From contig JAQTTH010000003.1 in the NCBI GenBank assembly GCA_028710895.1, positions 332,253 through 396,252 on the forward strand: 64,000 nucleotides of DNA. Direction: 5' to 3'. The DNA is from Paludibacter sp. Lineage in GTDB: Bacteria; Bacteroidota; Bacteroidia; Bacteroidales; Paludibacteraceae. The notes beneath the pieces are model-generated. The model made no database searches and had not been told where the DNA came from. It saw only the letters and a list, made by a program, of their open reading frames with translations. Each line of letters opens with the position of its first letter. The stretch's first letter is position 1. Positions 1 through 9,661 of this stretch are shown here, piece by piece. The position numbers and the translations under genes were made by a program.

Positions 1-2
1 CT

Positions 3-488
3 GCCTCTGATGCAGTTTTAAAAACCCGTTGGAGTTCGGAAGATGGTGTTTACTGGACTGATTTTAGTGTTGATAATCACACGCTGGATACATTAGCTGT
101 AGGTGCTTCTGTGATTGAATATGGTGATAAATTATTACTTTTCGGGGTGCGTAGCGATAAAGCAATATACACGAATCATTACAGAGTATCCATCGATGAG
201 GGCTTTAGTTGGCAAACTCCGGATACTTTGTATAACCGACTACGCCTACCGATTAAAACAGTTATTGCTGGTAAAGACAGTACAATCTATACAAATTATC
301 AACCACGTAATTATCAGTCGGTTGTTGTAATGAATCCTCATAATTATACCGGAGAAAACCCCGCGTCTTCGTTGGATGCAATTCAGAAATCAAATCGCAT
401 TTTTATCATTGGTGGAAAGACCAATACAGAAGTGTTGACAGATGTTTGGACCGGAAAATTGAATAAGAAAAATTTCTTGCGCCAATAG
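3..488 (+). CDS. C-terminal part of a propeller-like surface or exported protein (5' truncated)
   Basis: The reading frame is open from the window edge (codons from base 3) to the TAG at 486-488, giving about 161 C-terminal residues. The visible part holds repeated short beta-rich segments with aromatic and aspartate turns (WSSEDGVYWTDF near the edge, IDEGFSWQTPDTLY later). Such segments are typical of Kelch- or sialidase-like beta-propellers, and of the DUF6242-type lipoproteins of Bacteroidales. The signal sequence, if any, lies outside the window. There are no catalytic residues I can point to. A strong terminator follows directly. The propeller reading is an inference from repeat pattern, and the family name is tentative. 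Confidence 0.6.
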   Translation, partial: ASDAVLKTRWSSEDGVYWTDFSVDNHTLDTLAVGASVIEYGDKLLLFGVRSDKAIYTNHYRVSIDEGFSWQTPDTLYNRLRLPIKTVIAGKDSTIYTNYQPRNYQSVVVMNPHNYTGENPASSLDAIQKSNRIFIIGGKTNTEVLTDVWTGKLNKKNFLRQ

Positions 489-508
489 GCTGATTAAGTG
501 CAATATAG

Positions 509-541
509 AAAGGTGCTTCCGGATAAGGTAGCACCTTTTTC
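509..541 (+). terminator. Rho-independent terminator of the propeller-like gene
   Basis: Eight-bp perfect stem (AAGGTGCT at 510-517, AGCACCTT at 530-537) followed by a T run, 21 bases after the stop codon. Confidence 0.85.
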
Positions 542-574
542 AATTTAAAGAGGGAGTAACTAAAGAATTTTGTC

Positions 575-582
575 TATTTTTG
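575..582 (+). promoter_or_regulatory. Bacteroidetes -7 promoter element of the small membrane protein gene
   Basis: TATTTTTG fits the TAnnTTTG -7 consensus of the Bacteroidota primary sigma factor. It lies 24 bases before the ATG at 606, so an upstream TTG at 570 cannot be the start. No clear -33 TTG was found. Confidence 0.6.
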
Positions 583-605
583 CGGCTTCAAAATACAATC
601 AAAAG

Positions 606-944
606 ATGCATTCAAGAATTCTACATACAGCTAAATCTATCCGCTTCCGTCGTTGGAGTCGGGCAGGATATGCGGTTTTTTGTAGCCTTGCATGTAGTGT
701 AACCATTGGCTGTATCGCGATTTCAATTTCCGATAAATCGTTGCAAAAATCGAACAATACAGCATTGATTTCTTGTAATACTGTTGGTACGGATTCAGAT
801 TCTCAGGAGAAAATAAAGGAAGAAGCTGAACTTGAATCTGCTTTGCAACAAATTCATGAGGCAACTGTAGCTCAAATAGTAGTTGACAACGCGGTAGCGT
901 GTGGTCATATAATTTCGTATATTTTTATTCATCATAGCGGTTGA
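606..944 (+). CDS. Small single-pass membrane protein upstream of a TonB receptor
   Basis: 112 residues from the ATG at 606. The start is chosen because the -7 element at 575-582 overlaps the longer TTG-started frame. An arginine-rich stretch (KSIRFRRWSRAGY) is followed by one hydrophobic segment (about residues 20-42, with AVFCSLACSVTIGC). A charged, Glu-rich soluble tail follows. I recall similar small RFRRWSR-type proteins before TonB receptors in other Bacteroidales, but no function is known to me. It lies 42 bp before the receptor, with a hairpin overlapping its stop codon. Function unknown; probably inner-membrane. Confidence 0.55.
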   Translation: MHSRILHTAKSIRFRRWSRAGYAVFCSLACSVTIGCIAISISDKSLQKSNNTALISCNTVGTDSDSQEKIKEEAELESALQQIHEATVAQIVVDNAVACGHIISYIFIHHSG

Positions 945-976
945 AATGGGTTTGTCCTGTTTCAACCGCTTTTATT
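936..976 (+). terminator. Hairpin plus T-rich tract between the small gene and the TonB receptor
   Basis: Eleven-bp perfect stem (AGCGGTTGAAA at 936-946, TTTCAACCGCT at 960-970) followed by TTTATTTT. It overlaps the stop codon of the small gene and ends 10 bp before the receptor ATG. It could be a partial terminator or attenuator controlling receptor expression. Confidence 0.65.
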
Positions 977-986
977 TTAATTCATT

Positions 987-2909
987 ATGAGAAAAATTTC
1001 AATTTCAACTGTGTTTATTTTTATTTGTTTATTTCAAGGGCTTTTGGCTCAGCAAAAATCCGACTCAGTCTCGGTAAGTCTTTCAGAATTGCAGGTTAAT
1101 GCGAACCGCGCCAAGTTGTACTCCGAAATGGGTCGTATTCTGACCATTATAGATAAAACGGAAATATCCCGCTCAGCCGTGCAAAGTATCGACCAATTGC
1201 TCGATTATGTGGCCGGTGTAGATATTCGTCAGCGTGGTACAAATACAACTCAGGCCGATATTTCTGTCCGTGGTGGTTCTTTCGATCAGGTGTTGGTGTT
1301 GCTCAACGGCGTAAACATTACCGATCCGCAAACAGGACACTTCAACCTGGATATTCCGCTGAACCTTTCTGACGTAAGTCGGGTGGAGATTTTGCAAGGT
1401 TCGTCTGCGCGAGTTCTTGGACCAAATGCTTTTAGTGGGGCAATTAATATTGTGACTGAAAGCAACGATAAGCAGGCTTTAAAAGCAGAGTTAACAGCTG
1501 GTAGTTTTAATATATTTGGACAGTCAGTTTCGGGAAGTATTAGTAGCGATAAACTACATACATTTGCCTCGGTATCGCATAAAAGCAGTGCTGGTTATAT
1601 GACCAACACCGATTTTGATCTGAGTAGTGCTTTTGTTCAATCGGTTTTGAAAACGAAAGATGCAGGTAAGTTTGATTTGCAACTGGCCGGACAGTTAAAG
1701 GATTTTGGTGAAAATGGTTTTTATTCGCTGAAGTACCCCAACCAACGTGAAGCTAATAAAGCACTTTTTACAGCCTTAGACTGGAGTTTGAGTAATGGTA
1801 ACTTTTCGTATAACGCCCAAGCCAGTTGGAAGCGCCACTACGACAGATATGAGCTTAATCATGGTGCTGTTGCCGGTTATAAATATCACTTAACTGATGT
1901 GACAGGAGGGAAGCTGTCGGGTAGTTATAAATCAAGATTAGGAAAAACAACCCTGGGTCTGAATGTTCGAAACGAGCACATTTTCAGCAATTCTTTGGGT
2001 ATAGCAATGTCAACTCCCGACTCTGTGCTGAATCCGTTCGAATCAAATTTCTATTTCAAAAAAAGTTACAATAGAACCGTCTATAGTGGTATGATTGACC
2101 ATTCGGTAAGTGTTGGCAAATGGTATTTCTCAGCAGGAATTGCCACAAGTTACAGTGAAGATTTCAAATCAACCACTTATGGTGGATTTGATATTGCTTA
2201 TTCTGTAACAGATGATGCAAAAGTTTATGCTTCAGCTAATTCAGCATCACGTTTACCAACATTCACCGATTTATTTTTCTCCAACCCGGCTCAACAAGGT
2301 AATCCTGCATTAAAACCGGAACAATCCAAAACAATTGAGTTTGGAACTAAAATGAATCAGAAGAACTGGAGCTTGAATGCTGATGTTTTTTATCGAAAAG
2401 GCGAAAATGTGATTGACTGGGTGAAACTGAATTCTTCTTCGGCTAAATATGAAGCAATGAACCTGTCGAGTGTAAATGCGTTGGGAGGCGATTTTACATT
2501 TGATTATCGGTTTGTGAATTTGTTTGTAAAAAGAGCTGCATTCAGCTATTCTTATCTGAATCTGGATAAAGCGGCAGTTGGTTTTGATTCAAAGTATGCA
2601 TTGGATTATTTGAAACACAAAGTTACATTGTCCGTAGATCATTCTATTTTCAAGAAACTATCGGCTTCGTGGAGGTTTGGATACTTCGACCGCTCAGGAA
2701 GCTACGATGCTAACACAGTAATTGGCTCACCGGCAAAATTGACTAATTACAGCCCGTACACCAACCTTGATTGCCGTTTACTTTGGAACGACAAGCACTT
2801 TGATGTGTTTGGAGATGTAAATAATATCTTCAATACAAAATATGCCGATTATGGCGGATTGACTCAGCCAGGCATTAATTTCAATGTAGGAGTAAGATTA
2901 AAACTCTAA
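987..2909 (+). CDS. TonB-dependent outer-membrane receptor, BtuB-like
   Basis: 640 residues with a signal peptide (about 1-21, ending LLAQ). A plug domain follows at roughly 35-160, containing IDQLLDYVAGVDIRQRG, ISVRGGSFDQVLVLLNG and the plug-end signature SGAINIVT. The rest is a beta-barrel with a late LKPEQSKTIEFGTK segment and a terminal strand ending in leucine. It is short for the group and lacks the N-terminal carboxypeptidase-like domain found in SusC types, so it resembles BtuB/FepA-class receptors for cobalamin, siderophores or metal chelates. I saw no cobalamin riboswitch upstream, so the substrate is open. It follows the small membrane protein gene. Confidence 0.9.
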   Translation: MRKISISTVFIFICLFQGLLAQQKSDSVSVSLSELQVNANRAKLYSEMGRILTIIDKTEISRSAVQSIDQLLDYVAGVDIRQRGTNTTQADISVRGGSFDQVLVLLNGVNITDPQTGHFNLDIPLNLSDVSRVEILQGSSARVLGPNAFSGAINIVTESNDKQALKAELTAGSFNIFGQSVSGSISSDKLHTFASVSHKSSAGYMTNTDFDLSSAFVQSVLKTKDAGKFDLQLAGQLKDFGENGFYSLKYPNQREANKALFTALDWSLSNGNFSYNAQASWKRHYDRYELNHGAVAGYKYHLTDVTGGKLSGSYKSRLGKTTLGLNVRNEHIFSNSLGIAMSTPDSVLNPFESNFYFKKSYNRTVYSGMIDHSVSVGKWYFSAGIATSYSEDFKSTTYGGFDIAYSVTDDAKVYASANSASRLPTFTDLFFSNPAQQGNPALKPEQSKTIEFGTKMNQKNWSLNADVFYRKGENVIDWVKLNSSSAKYEAMNLSSVNALGGDFTFDYRFVNLFVKRAAFSYSYLNLDKAAVGFDSKYALDYLKHKVTLSVDHSIFKKLSASWRFGYFDRSGSYDANTVIGSPAKLTNYSPYTNLDCRLLWNDKHFDVFGDVNNIFNTKYADYGGLTQPGINFNVGVRLKL

Positions 2910-2978
2910 CTTAAATATAAAAAACCAATCTGACCATATCTCGAAAATTTATCAATATCTTTAATTCGCAATGAAAAG

Positions 2979-3012
2979 AAATAGGCTGTCCATTTGTTGG
3001 ACAGCCTATTTT
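2979..3012. terminator. Bidirectional terminator between the TonB receptor and fumarase genes
   Basis: Twelve-bp perfect stem (AATAGGCTGTCC and its complement, 2980-2991 and 2999-3010), flanked by A and T tracts, between convergent genes. Confidence 0.85.
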
Positions 3013-3035
3013 GATTTATAGACAATTGTTTCTTA

Positions 3036-4667
3036 CTAGCAAACCATGGTTGGTTTTATTTGTTTGAAGAAGTCATTTCCTTTGTCGTCTACAAGGATAA
3101 ATGCAGGGAAATTTTCTACCTCAATTTTCCAGATAGCTTCCATGCCCAATTCAGGATATTCAAGGCATTCCACTTTTTTGATGTTCTGTTGAGCCAGAAT
3201 GGCTGCAGGTCCACCAATAGAACCCAGATAGAATCCACCATATTTCTTACAAGCATCAGTTACCTGTTGGGTGCGGTTTCCTTTGGCAATCATAATTAAA
3301 CTGCCACCGTTTTCCTGGAATAAATCTACATAAGAGTCCATACGACCGGCAGTTGTAGGGCCAAACGAACCGGAAGGCATTCCTTTAGGTGTTTTAGCCG
3401 GACCGGCGTAGTAAATAGGATGATCTTTTACGTATTGAGGAAGTGGTTTGCCGGCATCAAGTAATTCCTTCAGCTTAGCATGTGCAATATCGCGACCCAC
3501 CACGATCGTTCCATTCAATGACAGACGTGTTGCAACAGGATATTTCGATAGAATACCCAAAATATCTTTCATTGGCATGTTCAAGTCAATTTTTACTGCA
3601 TTTCCTTCGCCTTCGTTGCGCAATTCTTCCGGAATCAACGCACCCGGATTATCTTCCATGCGTTCAACCCAGACACCGTCTTTGTTGATTTTTCCTTTGA
3701 TGTTGCGGTCGGCAGAACAAGAAACGGCCATGCCCACAAAGCACGAAGCGCCGTGGCGCGACAAGCGAACTATACGCACATCGTGAGCAAAATATTTACC
3801 ACCAAACTGAGCACCCAATCCGGCAGCTTGTGCTTGTTTCAGGATTTTTTGTTCCATTTCCACATCGCGGAAAGCTTGTCCTAGTTCGTTTCCTTCGGTA
3901 GGTAATTCATCGTAGTATTTTGTGGAAGCCAGTTTCACGGTTTTCATACAGGCATCTGCCGAAGTGCCACCAATAACGAAAGCAATGTGGTAAGGAGGAC
4001 AAGCTGCAGTACCCAGCGTTTTCATTTTTTCGGTCAGGAATTTCTCCAATGAAGTTGGGTTCAGCAAGGCTTTTGTTTCCTGAAATAAATATGATTTGTT
4101 GGCAGAGCCACCACCTTTGGCGATAAAGAGGAATTTGTATTCGTTTCCATGTCCTGCAACTAAATCGATTTGAGCAGGCAGGTTTGTGCCTGTATTCACC
4201 TCATCGTACATGTTCAGAGCTGCATTTTGAGAATAACGCAGATTTTCTTCGGTATATGTTTCGTAAATACCTTTTGATAGGGCTTCTTCGTCGGAACCGT
4301 TCGTCCACACGTTGCTGCCTTTTTTTGCGTAAACGGTAGCTGTTCCGGTATCCTGGCAGAAGGGCAAAATACCTTTTGCAGAAATTTCGGCATTGCGAAG
4401 CATTGTTAGCGCAACGTATTTGTCGTTTTCGCTTGCCTCCGGGTCGGCCAGTATAGCGGCCACTTGCCGTTGATGGTCGGGGCGGAGTAAGAATGAACAA
4501 TCGCGCATGGCAGCACGAGCCAATACGGTCAATGCTTCAGGTTCTACTTTCAGGATTTCCTGTCCTTCAAATTCCGATACCGACACATGCTCTTTGGTAA
4601 GCAAATAGTATTCGGTTTTTTCTTTTCCCAATGGAAATGTTTCCTGGTACTTAAATTCTTTTGCCAT
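3036..4667 (-). CDS. fumA: Fumarate hydratase, class I (iron-sulfur, FumA/FumB type)
   Basis: 543 residues, matching the single-chain class I fumarases (about 550). It interconverts fumarate and malate in the cytoplasm using an oxygen-sensitive [4Fe-4S] cluster. Cluster-type cysteines sit in [19 protein letters not shown] and [12 protein letters not shown]. The C-terminal half has the swivelling domain motifs ([21 protein letters not shown]). It is monocistronic, with a shared terminator downstream and a -7 element plus a 24-bp perfect palindrome upstream. The enzyme fits either the oxidative cycle or the reductive succinate/propionate route common in Bacteroidales. Confidence 0.97.
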   Translation of the reverse strand: MAKEFKYQETFPLGKEKTEYYLLTKEHVSVSEFEGQEILKVEPEALTVLARAAMRDCSFLLRPDHQRQVAAILADPEASENDKYVALTMLRNAEISAKGILPFCQDTGTATVYAKKGSNVWTNGSDEEALSKGIYETYTEENLRYSQNAALNMYDEVNTGTNLPAQIDLVAGHGNEYKFLFIAKGGGSANKSYLFQETKALLNPTSLEKFLTEKMKTLGTAACPPYHIAFVIGGTSADACMKTVKLASTKYYDELPTEGNELGQAFRDVEMEQKILKQAQAAGLGAQFGGKYFAHDVRIVRLSRHGASCFVGMAVSCSADRNIKGKINKDGVWVERMEDNPGALIPEELRNEGEGNAVKIDLNMPMKDILGILSKYPVATRLSLNGTIVVGRDIAHAKLKELLDAGKPLPQYVKDHPIYYAGPAKTPKGMPSGSFGPTTAGRMDSYVDLFQENGGSLIMIAKGNRTQQVTDACKKYGGFYLGSIGGPAAILAQQNIKKVECLEYPELGMEAIWKIEVENFPAFILVDDKGNDFFKQIKPTMVC

Positions 4668-4712
4668 TGTTTTATATTTTAATCAGTTATAATTGTCGTT
4701 TGAAAAGAGTTG

Positions 4713-4720
4713 CAAAATTA
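4713..4720 (-). promoter_or_regulatory. -7 promoter element of the fumarase gene
   Basis: Read on the minus strand this is TAATTTTG, a full TAnnTTTG match about 45 bp before the start codon. It overlaps the palindrome at 4716-4739. Confidence 0.6.
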
Positions 4721-4739
4721 CAGAAATATTTCTGTAATT
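4716..4739. promoter_or_regulatory. 24-bp perfect palindrome, candidate operator of fumarase
   Basis: Perfect dyad with half site TTACAGAAAT (4718-4727 and its complement 4728-4737), extended one AT pair plus one further pair on each side. It covers part of the -7 element and the region just upstream, where a bound dimeric repressor would block transcription. The regulator is not known. Confidence 0.6.
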
Positions 4740-4776
4740 AAACTTTCTATTTTGATTTTTTAGCCCTTTTAAATGC

Positions 4777-4808
4777 AATTGAGGGATGGCATAAAGTCAT
4801 CCCTCAAT
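4777..4808 (-). terminator. Hairpin downstream of parC
   Basis: Eleven-bp perfect stem (4778-4788 and 4798-4808; core GAGGGATG) just after parC on the minus strand. The following T tract is poor, so termination strength is uncertain. Confidence 0.5.
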
Positions 4809-4823
4809 CCTAAAGTTCTTTAT

Positions 4824-7715
4824 TTAAAAGAGCGTTAGTTGTCCAGTAATATCGTCCAATTCACGTCCCTGGTCGATTATGTCATCGGGTAAAACCGAAT
4901 CGTTTGGAATCGTTTTTACGGGTTTCTCTTTCTTTGGTTTTGCAGGCTTTGCTGCAGCTTCCGGTGTTGGTTCTCCGGCTTCTTCTAGTGTTACATTTTG
5001 CTCAGAAACTGCTGTTTCGGTATCTTCACCTACGTCTGAAATATCATCGCTTTCGGTTTCGTCTGAACTGTCGCCATTATCTGTGTTGTCATTTTCATCG
5101 CCGGCTACTTCTTTGGCTGGAGCAAAACGAATCGGTTCCAGTTCGTTGATAGTTTCCACTTCAAAGGTTGTCAGGCGTTTTCCCTTGGCTTTGTAACTCT
5201 TCACGCTGATAAACTCTTCGCCATCAATTACTAATGCTTCCCGATAAGCATCGTTGCCACCCATTATCACTTCAAAACGAGGATAATCAACATCGGTTAA
5301 CAGCATTAAGCGAGACTCAGCATTGTCACCCAGAAAGTTTTGAGGTTTTGTAGATGCTTCCAGCTGGAAACGTTTCAGGTAATAGAATTTTTGATCGGCA
5401 TCCCATAATGCAACTGTCCACACCTTGTTGGAATCAAACTTTTCGATGACAAGGATATCTTTGTCGTAGTGGTTGCTCAGGTCGAAATTACTTGTATAGA
5501 ATGTTCCTTTGCTTGAAACAACTAAAATGGAATCTTCGCTTAGGAATTCACCCAAATGCTCACCACGGTTATCGTAGTTTAAGCGCAAAACATCCCTGTC
5601 GAACCAAACCTGACGACCACCGAGCGTAGAACCACCTTTTGTCTTGAGCGCAATTTTTTGTACTTCGTTTTTTGTGAGCAGGTTACCCATCGACTGTCGG
5701 CCTTTGATAGCAATATCGCTGAAATCTTTTTCAAAAACAAGTTTGAAAAGACGTGGTTTTGGTTTTAGCGTTATGCGTATAACTTCAGCCTCAGCATTTG
5801 GATTAGACGTGAAATACACCACTTTTGATCCGGCTGTTCCCTGTGTAACATCATATTCTTTGTCGCGGGTAATTCCATTCACGGCAAAACGTTTGATATA
5901 ATGTGGCCCGGATTTTCCATCCCTATAAACAGCATTGTAAACTGTACGTTTATCGTTTTTCTTGAAAACATCGAGGTGTAAAATGTTTTTGCCAACAAAA
6001 ATCTTGTCAGCTACTTTTACCACTTTGTATTTGCCATCTTTGAAGAAAATAATAATATCGTCAATGTCGGAGCAATTGCATACAAATTCGTCTTTGCGAA
6101 GTGAAGTGCCGATAAATCCTTCGTCGTAATTGACATAGAGTTTTTCGTTAGCTTCAACAACTTTCGCTGCAACAATGGTTTCGAAGTTTCGTATTTCAGT
6201 TAGGCGTGGATGGTCTTTACCATATTTAGCCTTCAGTCCTTCGTACCAAGAAATGGTGTAATCAACCAAATGAGACAAATGGTGGTCAATTTCATCAATT
6301 TTTTTCTGAATAGAAATTAATGTGTCATTTGCCTTGTCCGAATCGAACTTGGTGATACGCATCATTTTTATTTCGAGCAGCTTGATGAAATCTTCCCGAA
6401 CGATTTCGCGGATAAAATCCTTTTTGAATGGCTCTAATCGTTTGTCGATATGAGCAATCACTTCCTCCTGCGAGGTGCTATCCTCAAAACCTTTGTCCTT
6501 GTAAATTCGATTTTCAATGAATATCTTTTCAAGCGAAGTAAAGAACAATTGCTCCTGCAATTCGCCTTTTTGAATTTCCAGTTCTACTTTCAGCAAATCC
6601 ATCGTATGGTCGCAACTGATGCGCAACATCTCACTCACACCGCAGAAACGTGGCTTATTGTCATGAATAACGCAACAGTTAGGCGAAATGCTCAGTTCGC
6701 AGTCGGTGAAAGCATACAGTGCATCGATGGTTTTGTCGGAAGATGAACCGGGTAGTAAATGAACCAAAATCTCAACATTCGCTGAGGTGTTATCGTCTAC
6801 CTTACGGATTTTGATTTTGCCTTTATCGCTTGCTTTGATAATGGACTCAATCAGCTTCGAAGTGTTTGAACCAAAAGGTATTTCGGTAATTGAAAGCGTT
6901 TTATTATCTACTTTCCCAATTTTAGCGCGAATTTTTACGGCACCTCCCCGTTCCCCGTCATTGTAACGGCTCACGTCAATAGAACCACCGGTTTGAAAGT
7001 CGGGGAAAAGCACAAAATCTTCGCCACGTAAGTGAGCTATACAGGCATCAAGTAATTCGTTGAAATTGTGAGGTAAAATCTTGGAATTCAGACCTACAGC
7101 AATCCCTTCAACACCCTGAGCCAGGAGTAATGGGAATTTCACAGGCAGTGCAACAGGTTCTTTGTTACGACCGTCGTATGATGATTTCCATTCCGTAGTT
7201 TTCGGGTTAAAAACAGTTTCAAGGGCAAATTTAGACAAGCGTGCTTCGATGTAACGGGGAGCTGCAGCACCGTCGCCGGTTAGTATGTTTCCCCAGTTTC
7301 CCTGGCAATCAATCAATAAGTCTTTTTGTCCCAACTGTACTAATGCGTCGCCAATAGAAGCATCACCGTGTGGGTGAAACTGCATAGTATGACCCACAAT
7401 GTTAGCAACTTTGTTGTATCGACCATCGTCCAATCGCTTCATAGAGTGTAGAATGCGACGTTGAACAGGTTTCAATCCGTCGTAAATATCAGGTACAGCG
7501 CGTTCCAGAATTACGTACGAAGCATAGTCCAGAAACCAGTTCTGGTACATGCCCGAAAGATGGTGTTTCACAGCATCATCACTAATTTTTGGAACTTTAT
7601 AATTTGAATGCGCAGCAGATTCGGCTTCGTTCACGATTTCTTCGGCTGCGCCCGTCACTTCGTTTTCTTCGTTTTCCGCTTCAATTATTTCGTCTGTGCT
7701 CATGGGATATATCAT
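4824..7715 (-). CDS. parC: DNA topoisomerase IV subunit A (ParC)
   Basis: 963 residues. The N-terminal breakage-reunion domain has the quinolone-region motif HPHGDASIGDALVQLG (about 114-129) and the catalytic tyrosine in AAPRYIEARL (Tyr155). It decatenates chromosomes together with ParE, which is not in this window. The C-terminal propeller lacks a GyrA box (QRRGGKG), favouring ParC over GyrA. A long acidic, low-complexity linker (about 855-920) and a Lys/Pro-rich piece precede the end. The longest frame starts MIYPMSTDE; the second Met (7703) is an equally possible start. It is transcribed away from glyS. Confidence 0.9.
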   Translation of the reverse strand: MIYPMSTDEIIEAENEENEVTGAAEEIVNEAESAAHSNYKVPKISDDAVKHHLSGMYQNWFLDYASYVILERAVPDIYDGLKPVQRRILHSMKRLDDGRYNKVANIVGHTMQFHPHGDASIGDALVQLGQKDLLIDCQGNWGNILTGDGAAAPRYIEARLSKFALETVFNPKTTEWKSSYDGRNKEPVALPVKFPLLLAQGVEGIAVGLNSKILPHNFNELLDACIAHLRGEDFVLFPDFQTGGSIDVSRYNDGERGGAVKIRAKIGKVDNKTLSITEIPFGSNTSKLIESIIKASDKGKIKIRKVDDNTSANVEILVHLLPGSSSDKTIDALYAFTDCELSISPNCCVIHDNKPRFCGVSEMLRISCDHTMDLLKVELEIQKGELQEQLFFTSLEKIFIENRIYKDKGFEDSTSQEEVIAHIDKRLEPFKKDFIREIVREDFIKLLEIKMMRITKFDSDKANDTLISIQKKIDEIDHHLSHLVDYTISWYEGLKAKYGKDHPRLTEIRNFETIVAAKVVEANEKLYVNYDEGFIGTSLRKDEFVCNCSDIDDIIIFFKDGKYKVVKVADKIFVGKNILHLDVFKKNDKRTVYNAVYRDGKSGPHYIKRFAVNGITRDKEYDVTQGTAGSKVVYFTSNPNAEAEVIRITLKPKPRLFKLVFEKDFSDIAIKGRQSMGNLLTKNEVQKIALKTKGGSTLGGRQVWFDRDVLRLNYDNRGEHLGEFLSEDSILVVSSKGTFYTSNFDLSNHYDKDILVIEKFDSNKVWTVALWDADQKFYYLKRFQLEASTKPQNFLGDNAESRLMLLTDVDYPRFEVIMGGNDAYREALVIDGEEFISVKSYKAKGKRLTTFEVETINELEPIRFAPAKEVAGDENDNTDNGDSSDETESDDISDVGEDTETAVSEQNVTLEEAGEPTPEAAAKPAKPKKEKPVKTIPNDSVLPDDIIDQGRELDDITGQLTLF

Positions 7716-7800
7716 TTGTGCTGACGCAATTAATTGCGTCTCTACGACTTGTTTCTCTGCTATTTTTCGATTTCAATCCACAAAAATACAAAAAAAATAG

Positions 7801-7808
7801 TAACTTTG
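7801..7808 (+). promoter_or_regulatory. -7 promoter element of the glycyl-tRNA synthetase gene
   Basis: TAACTTTG followed by CAC matches the TAnnTTTG consensus, giving a leader of about 85 bases before the ATG at 7897. Confidence 0.55.
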
Positions 7809-7896
7809 CACCTCATTTCTCCGGACAATTTTAGTCAGGATTTGTCATTTTTATTATTTCTCACAACTTGTAACTCGTTACTCATAACTAAATAGT

Positions 7897-9444
7897 ATGG
7901 CTTCACAAGAAGATGTTTTTAAAAAACTGATTGCGCACTGTAAGGAATACGGTTTTGTATTTCCTTCGAGCGAAATTTACGACGGACTGGGTGCCGTTTA
8001 CGACTACGGTCAGAATGGTGTTGAACTGAAAAATAACATCAAAAAATACTGGTGGGACAGCATGGTGTTGCTCAACGAAAATGTTGTTGGGATTGACGCC
8101 GCAATTTTTATGCACCCTACAACCTGGAAAGCTTCAGGACATGTGGATGCGTTCAACGATCCGTTGATTGACAACAAAGACAGTAAAAAACGTTATCGCG
8201 CCGATGTGTTGATTGAAGAGTTGTTGGCTAAATACGATGACAAAATGAATAAGGAAGTGGAAAAAGCTGCAAAACGTTTTGGCGAAAGCTTTGACGAAGC
8301 CGTTTTCCGCTCCACCAACGAACGTGTGCTGGAAAATCAGGCTAAACGTGACGAAATTCATGCACGCTTTGTAGCAGCATTGAACGATAGCAATTTAGCC
8401 GAATTGAAAGCTATTATTGAAGATTACGAAGTGGTTTGTCCAATTAGCGGTACTCGTAACTGGACTGATGTTCGTCAGTTCAACCTGATGTTCTCTACCG
8501 AAATTGGCTCAACAGCCGATGGTGCAATGAAAATCTACCTTCGTCCGGAAACGGCGCAGGGTATTTTCGTGAACTTCCTGAACGTACAAAAAACCGGTCG
8601 TATGAAGATTCCATTCGGTATTGCTCAGATTGGTAAGGCGTTCCGTAACGAAATCGTAGCCCGTCAATTTATCTTCCGTATGCGTGAATTCGAACAAATG
8701 GAGATGCAATTCTTTGTTCGTCCGGGTGAAGAAATGAAATGGTTCGAACACTGGAAAGAATTCCGATTGAAATGGCACAAAGCCCTTGGACTTGGCGACC
8801 AGAAATATCGTTTCCATGATCATGACAAATTGGCTCACTATGCCAATGCAGCTACCGATATTGAATTTGAAATGCCATTTGGATTCAAAGAAGTGGAAGG
8901 AATTCACTCACGTACCGATTTCGATTTAAGCAGTCACGAGAAATTCTCGGGTAAGAATATCAAGTATTTTGACCCTGAAATTAATCAATCATATGTTCCT
9001 TATGTAATTGAGACATCGATTGGTGTCGATCGTACGTTCCTTTCTATCATGGCAGCATCGTACAACGAAGAAACGCTTGAAAACGGTGAAACTCGCGTGG
9101 TATTGAATTTACCTCCGGTTTTGGCTCCTGTAAAAGCGTGTATCATGCCTTTGGTGAAGAAAGATGGTCTTCCTGAAAAAGCACGCGAAATCATGAACGA
9201 TTTGAAGTTCGATTTCAAATGTGGTTATGACGAAAAAGACTCTATCGGAAAACGTTACCGTCGTCAGGATGCCGTTGGTACTCCTTTCTGTATTACAGTG
9301 GATCACCAGACCATGGAAGATAATTGCGTAACTATTCGCCACCGCGACACCATGTTGCAGGAACGTGTTGCCGTTGCCGATTTGCATACAATCATTGGTG
9401 ATGCAGTAAACATGAAGAACTTGTTCAGGAAGATTGTAGGGTAA
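7897..9444 (+). CDS. glyS: Glycyl-tRNA synthetase, eukaryote-like alpha2 type
   Basis: 515 residues, the size of the dimeric single-chain class II enzyme, which charges tRNA-Gly with glycine. It is not the alpha2beta2 GlyQ/GlyS type. Motif 2 is visible as GKAFRNEI near residue 246, followed by QFIFRMREFEQMEMQFF. Motif 3 lies in YVIETSIGVDRTFLSIM. The C-terminal anticodon-binding fold includes APVKACIMPLVKKDGLP. The catalytic region is preceded by LRPETAQGIFVNF. It has its own promoter and a strong terminator. Confidence 0.97.
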   Translation: MASQEDVFKKLIAHCKEYGFVFPSSEIYDGLGAVYDYGQNGVELKNNIKKYWWDSMVLLNENVVGIDAAIFMHPTTWKASGHVDAFNDPLIDNKDSKKRYRADVLIEELLAKYDDKMNKEVEKAAKRFGESFDEAVFRSTNERVLENQAKRDEIHARFVAALNDSNLAELKAIIEDYEVVCPISGTRNWTDVRQFNLMFSTEIGSTADGAMKIYLRPETAQGIFVNFLNVQKTGRMKIPFGIAQIGKAFRNEIVARQFIFRMREFEQMEMQFFVRPGEEMKWFEHWKEFRLKWHKALGLGDQKYRFHDHDKLAHYANAATDIEFEMPFGFKEVEGIHSRTDFDLSSHEKFSGKNIKYFDPEINQSYVPYVIETSIGVDRTFLSIMAASYNEETLENGETRVVLNLPPVLAPVKACIMPLVKKDGLPEKAREIMNDLKFDFKCGYDEKDSIGKRYRRQDAVGTPFCITVDHQTMEDNCVTIRHRDTMLQERVAVADLHTIIGDAVNMKNLFRKIVG

Positions 9445-9467
9445 TATTTCCGAAATAATATTTTTCG

Positions 9468-9497
9468 AACGGGTTGGCTTTTAGTCAGCCCGTTTTT
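9468..9497 (+). terminator. Terminator of glyS
   Basis: An 11-bp stem with two G-T pairs (9468-9478 with 9484-9494) followed by T5. Confidence 0.8.
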
Positions 9498-9661
9498 GTG
9501 TTGTTGTTGAGCCTAATTTCGGTACTATGTAATTGTTTCTTTCGATGTAAAACAAGCATTGCAATGTTCTCTACCGAGTCAAACTAAGTAATTATTCGGG
9601 ATGTATTAAGTGATTTGTATTGACTATTTAATCAATTCGTCCGGTTTGGATTCAGTTTAAT

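Noticed and set aside
944..987. Cobalamin riboswitch before the BtuB-like receptor
   Set aside because: The gap is only 42 bp and has none of the conserved B12-box sequence.
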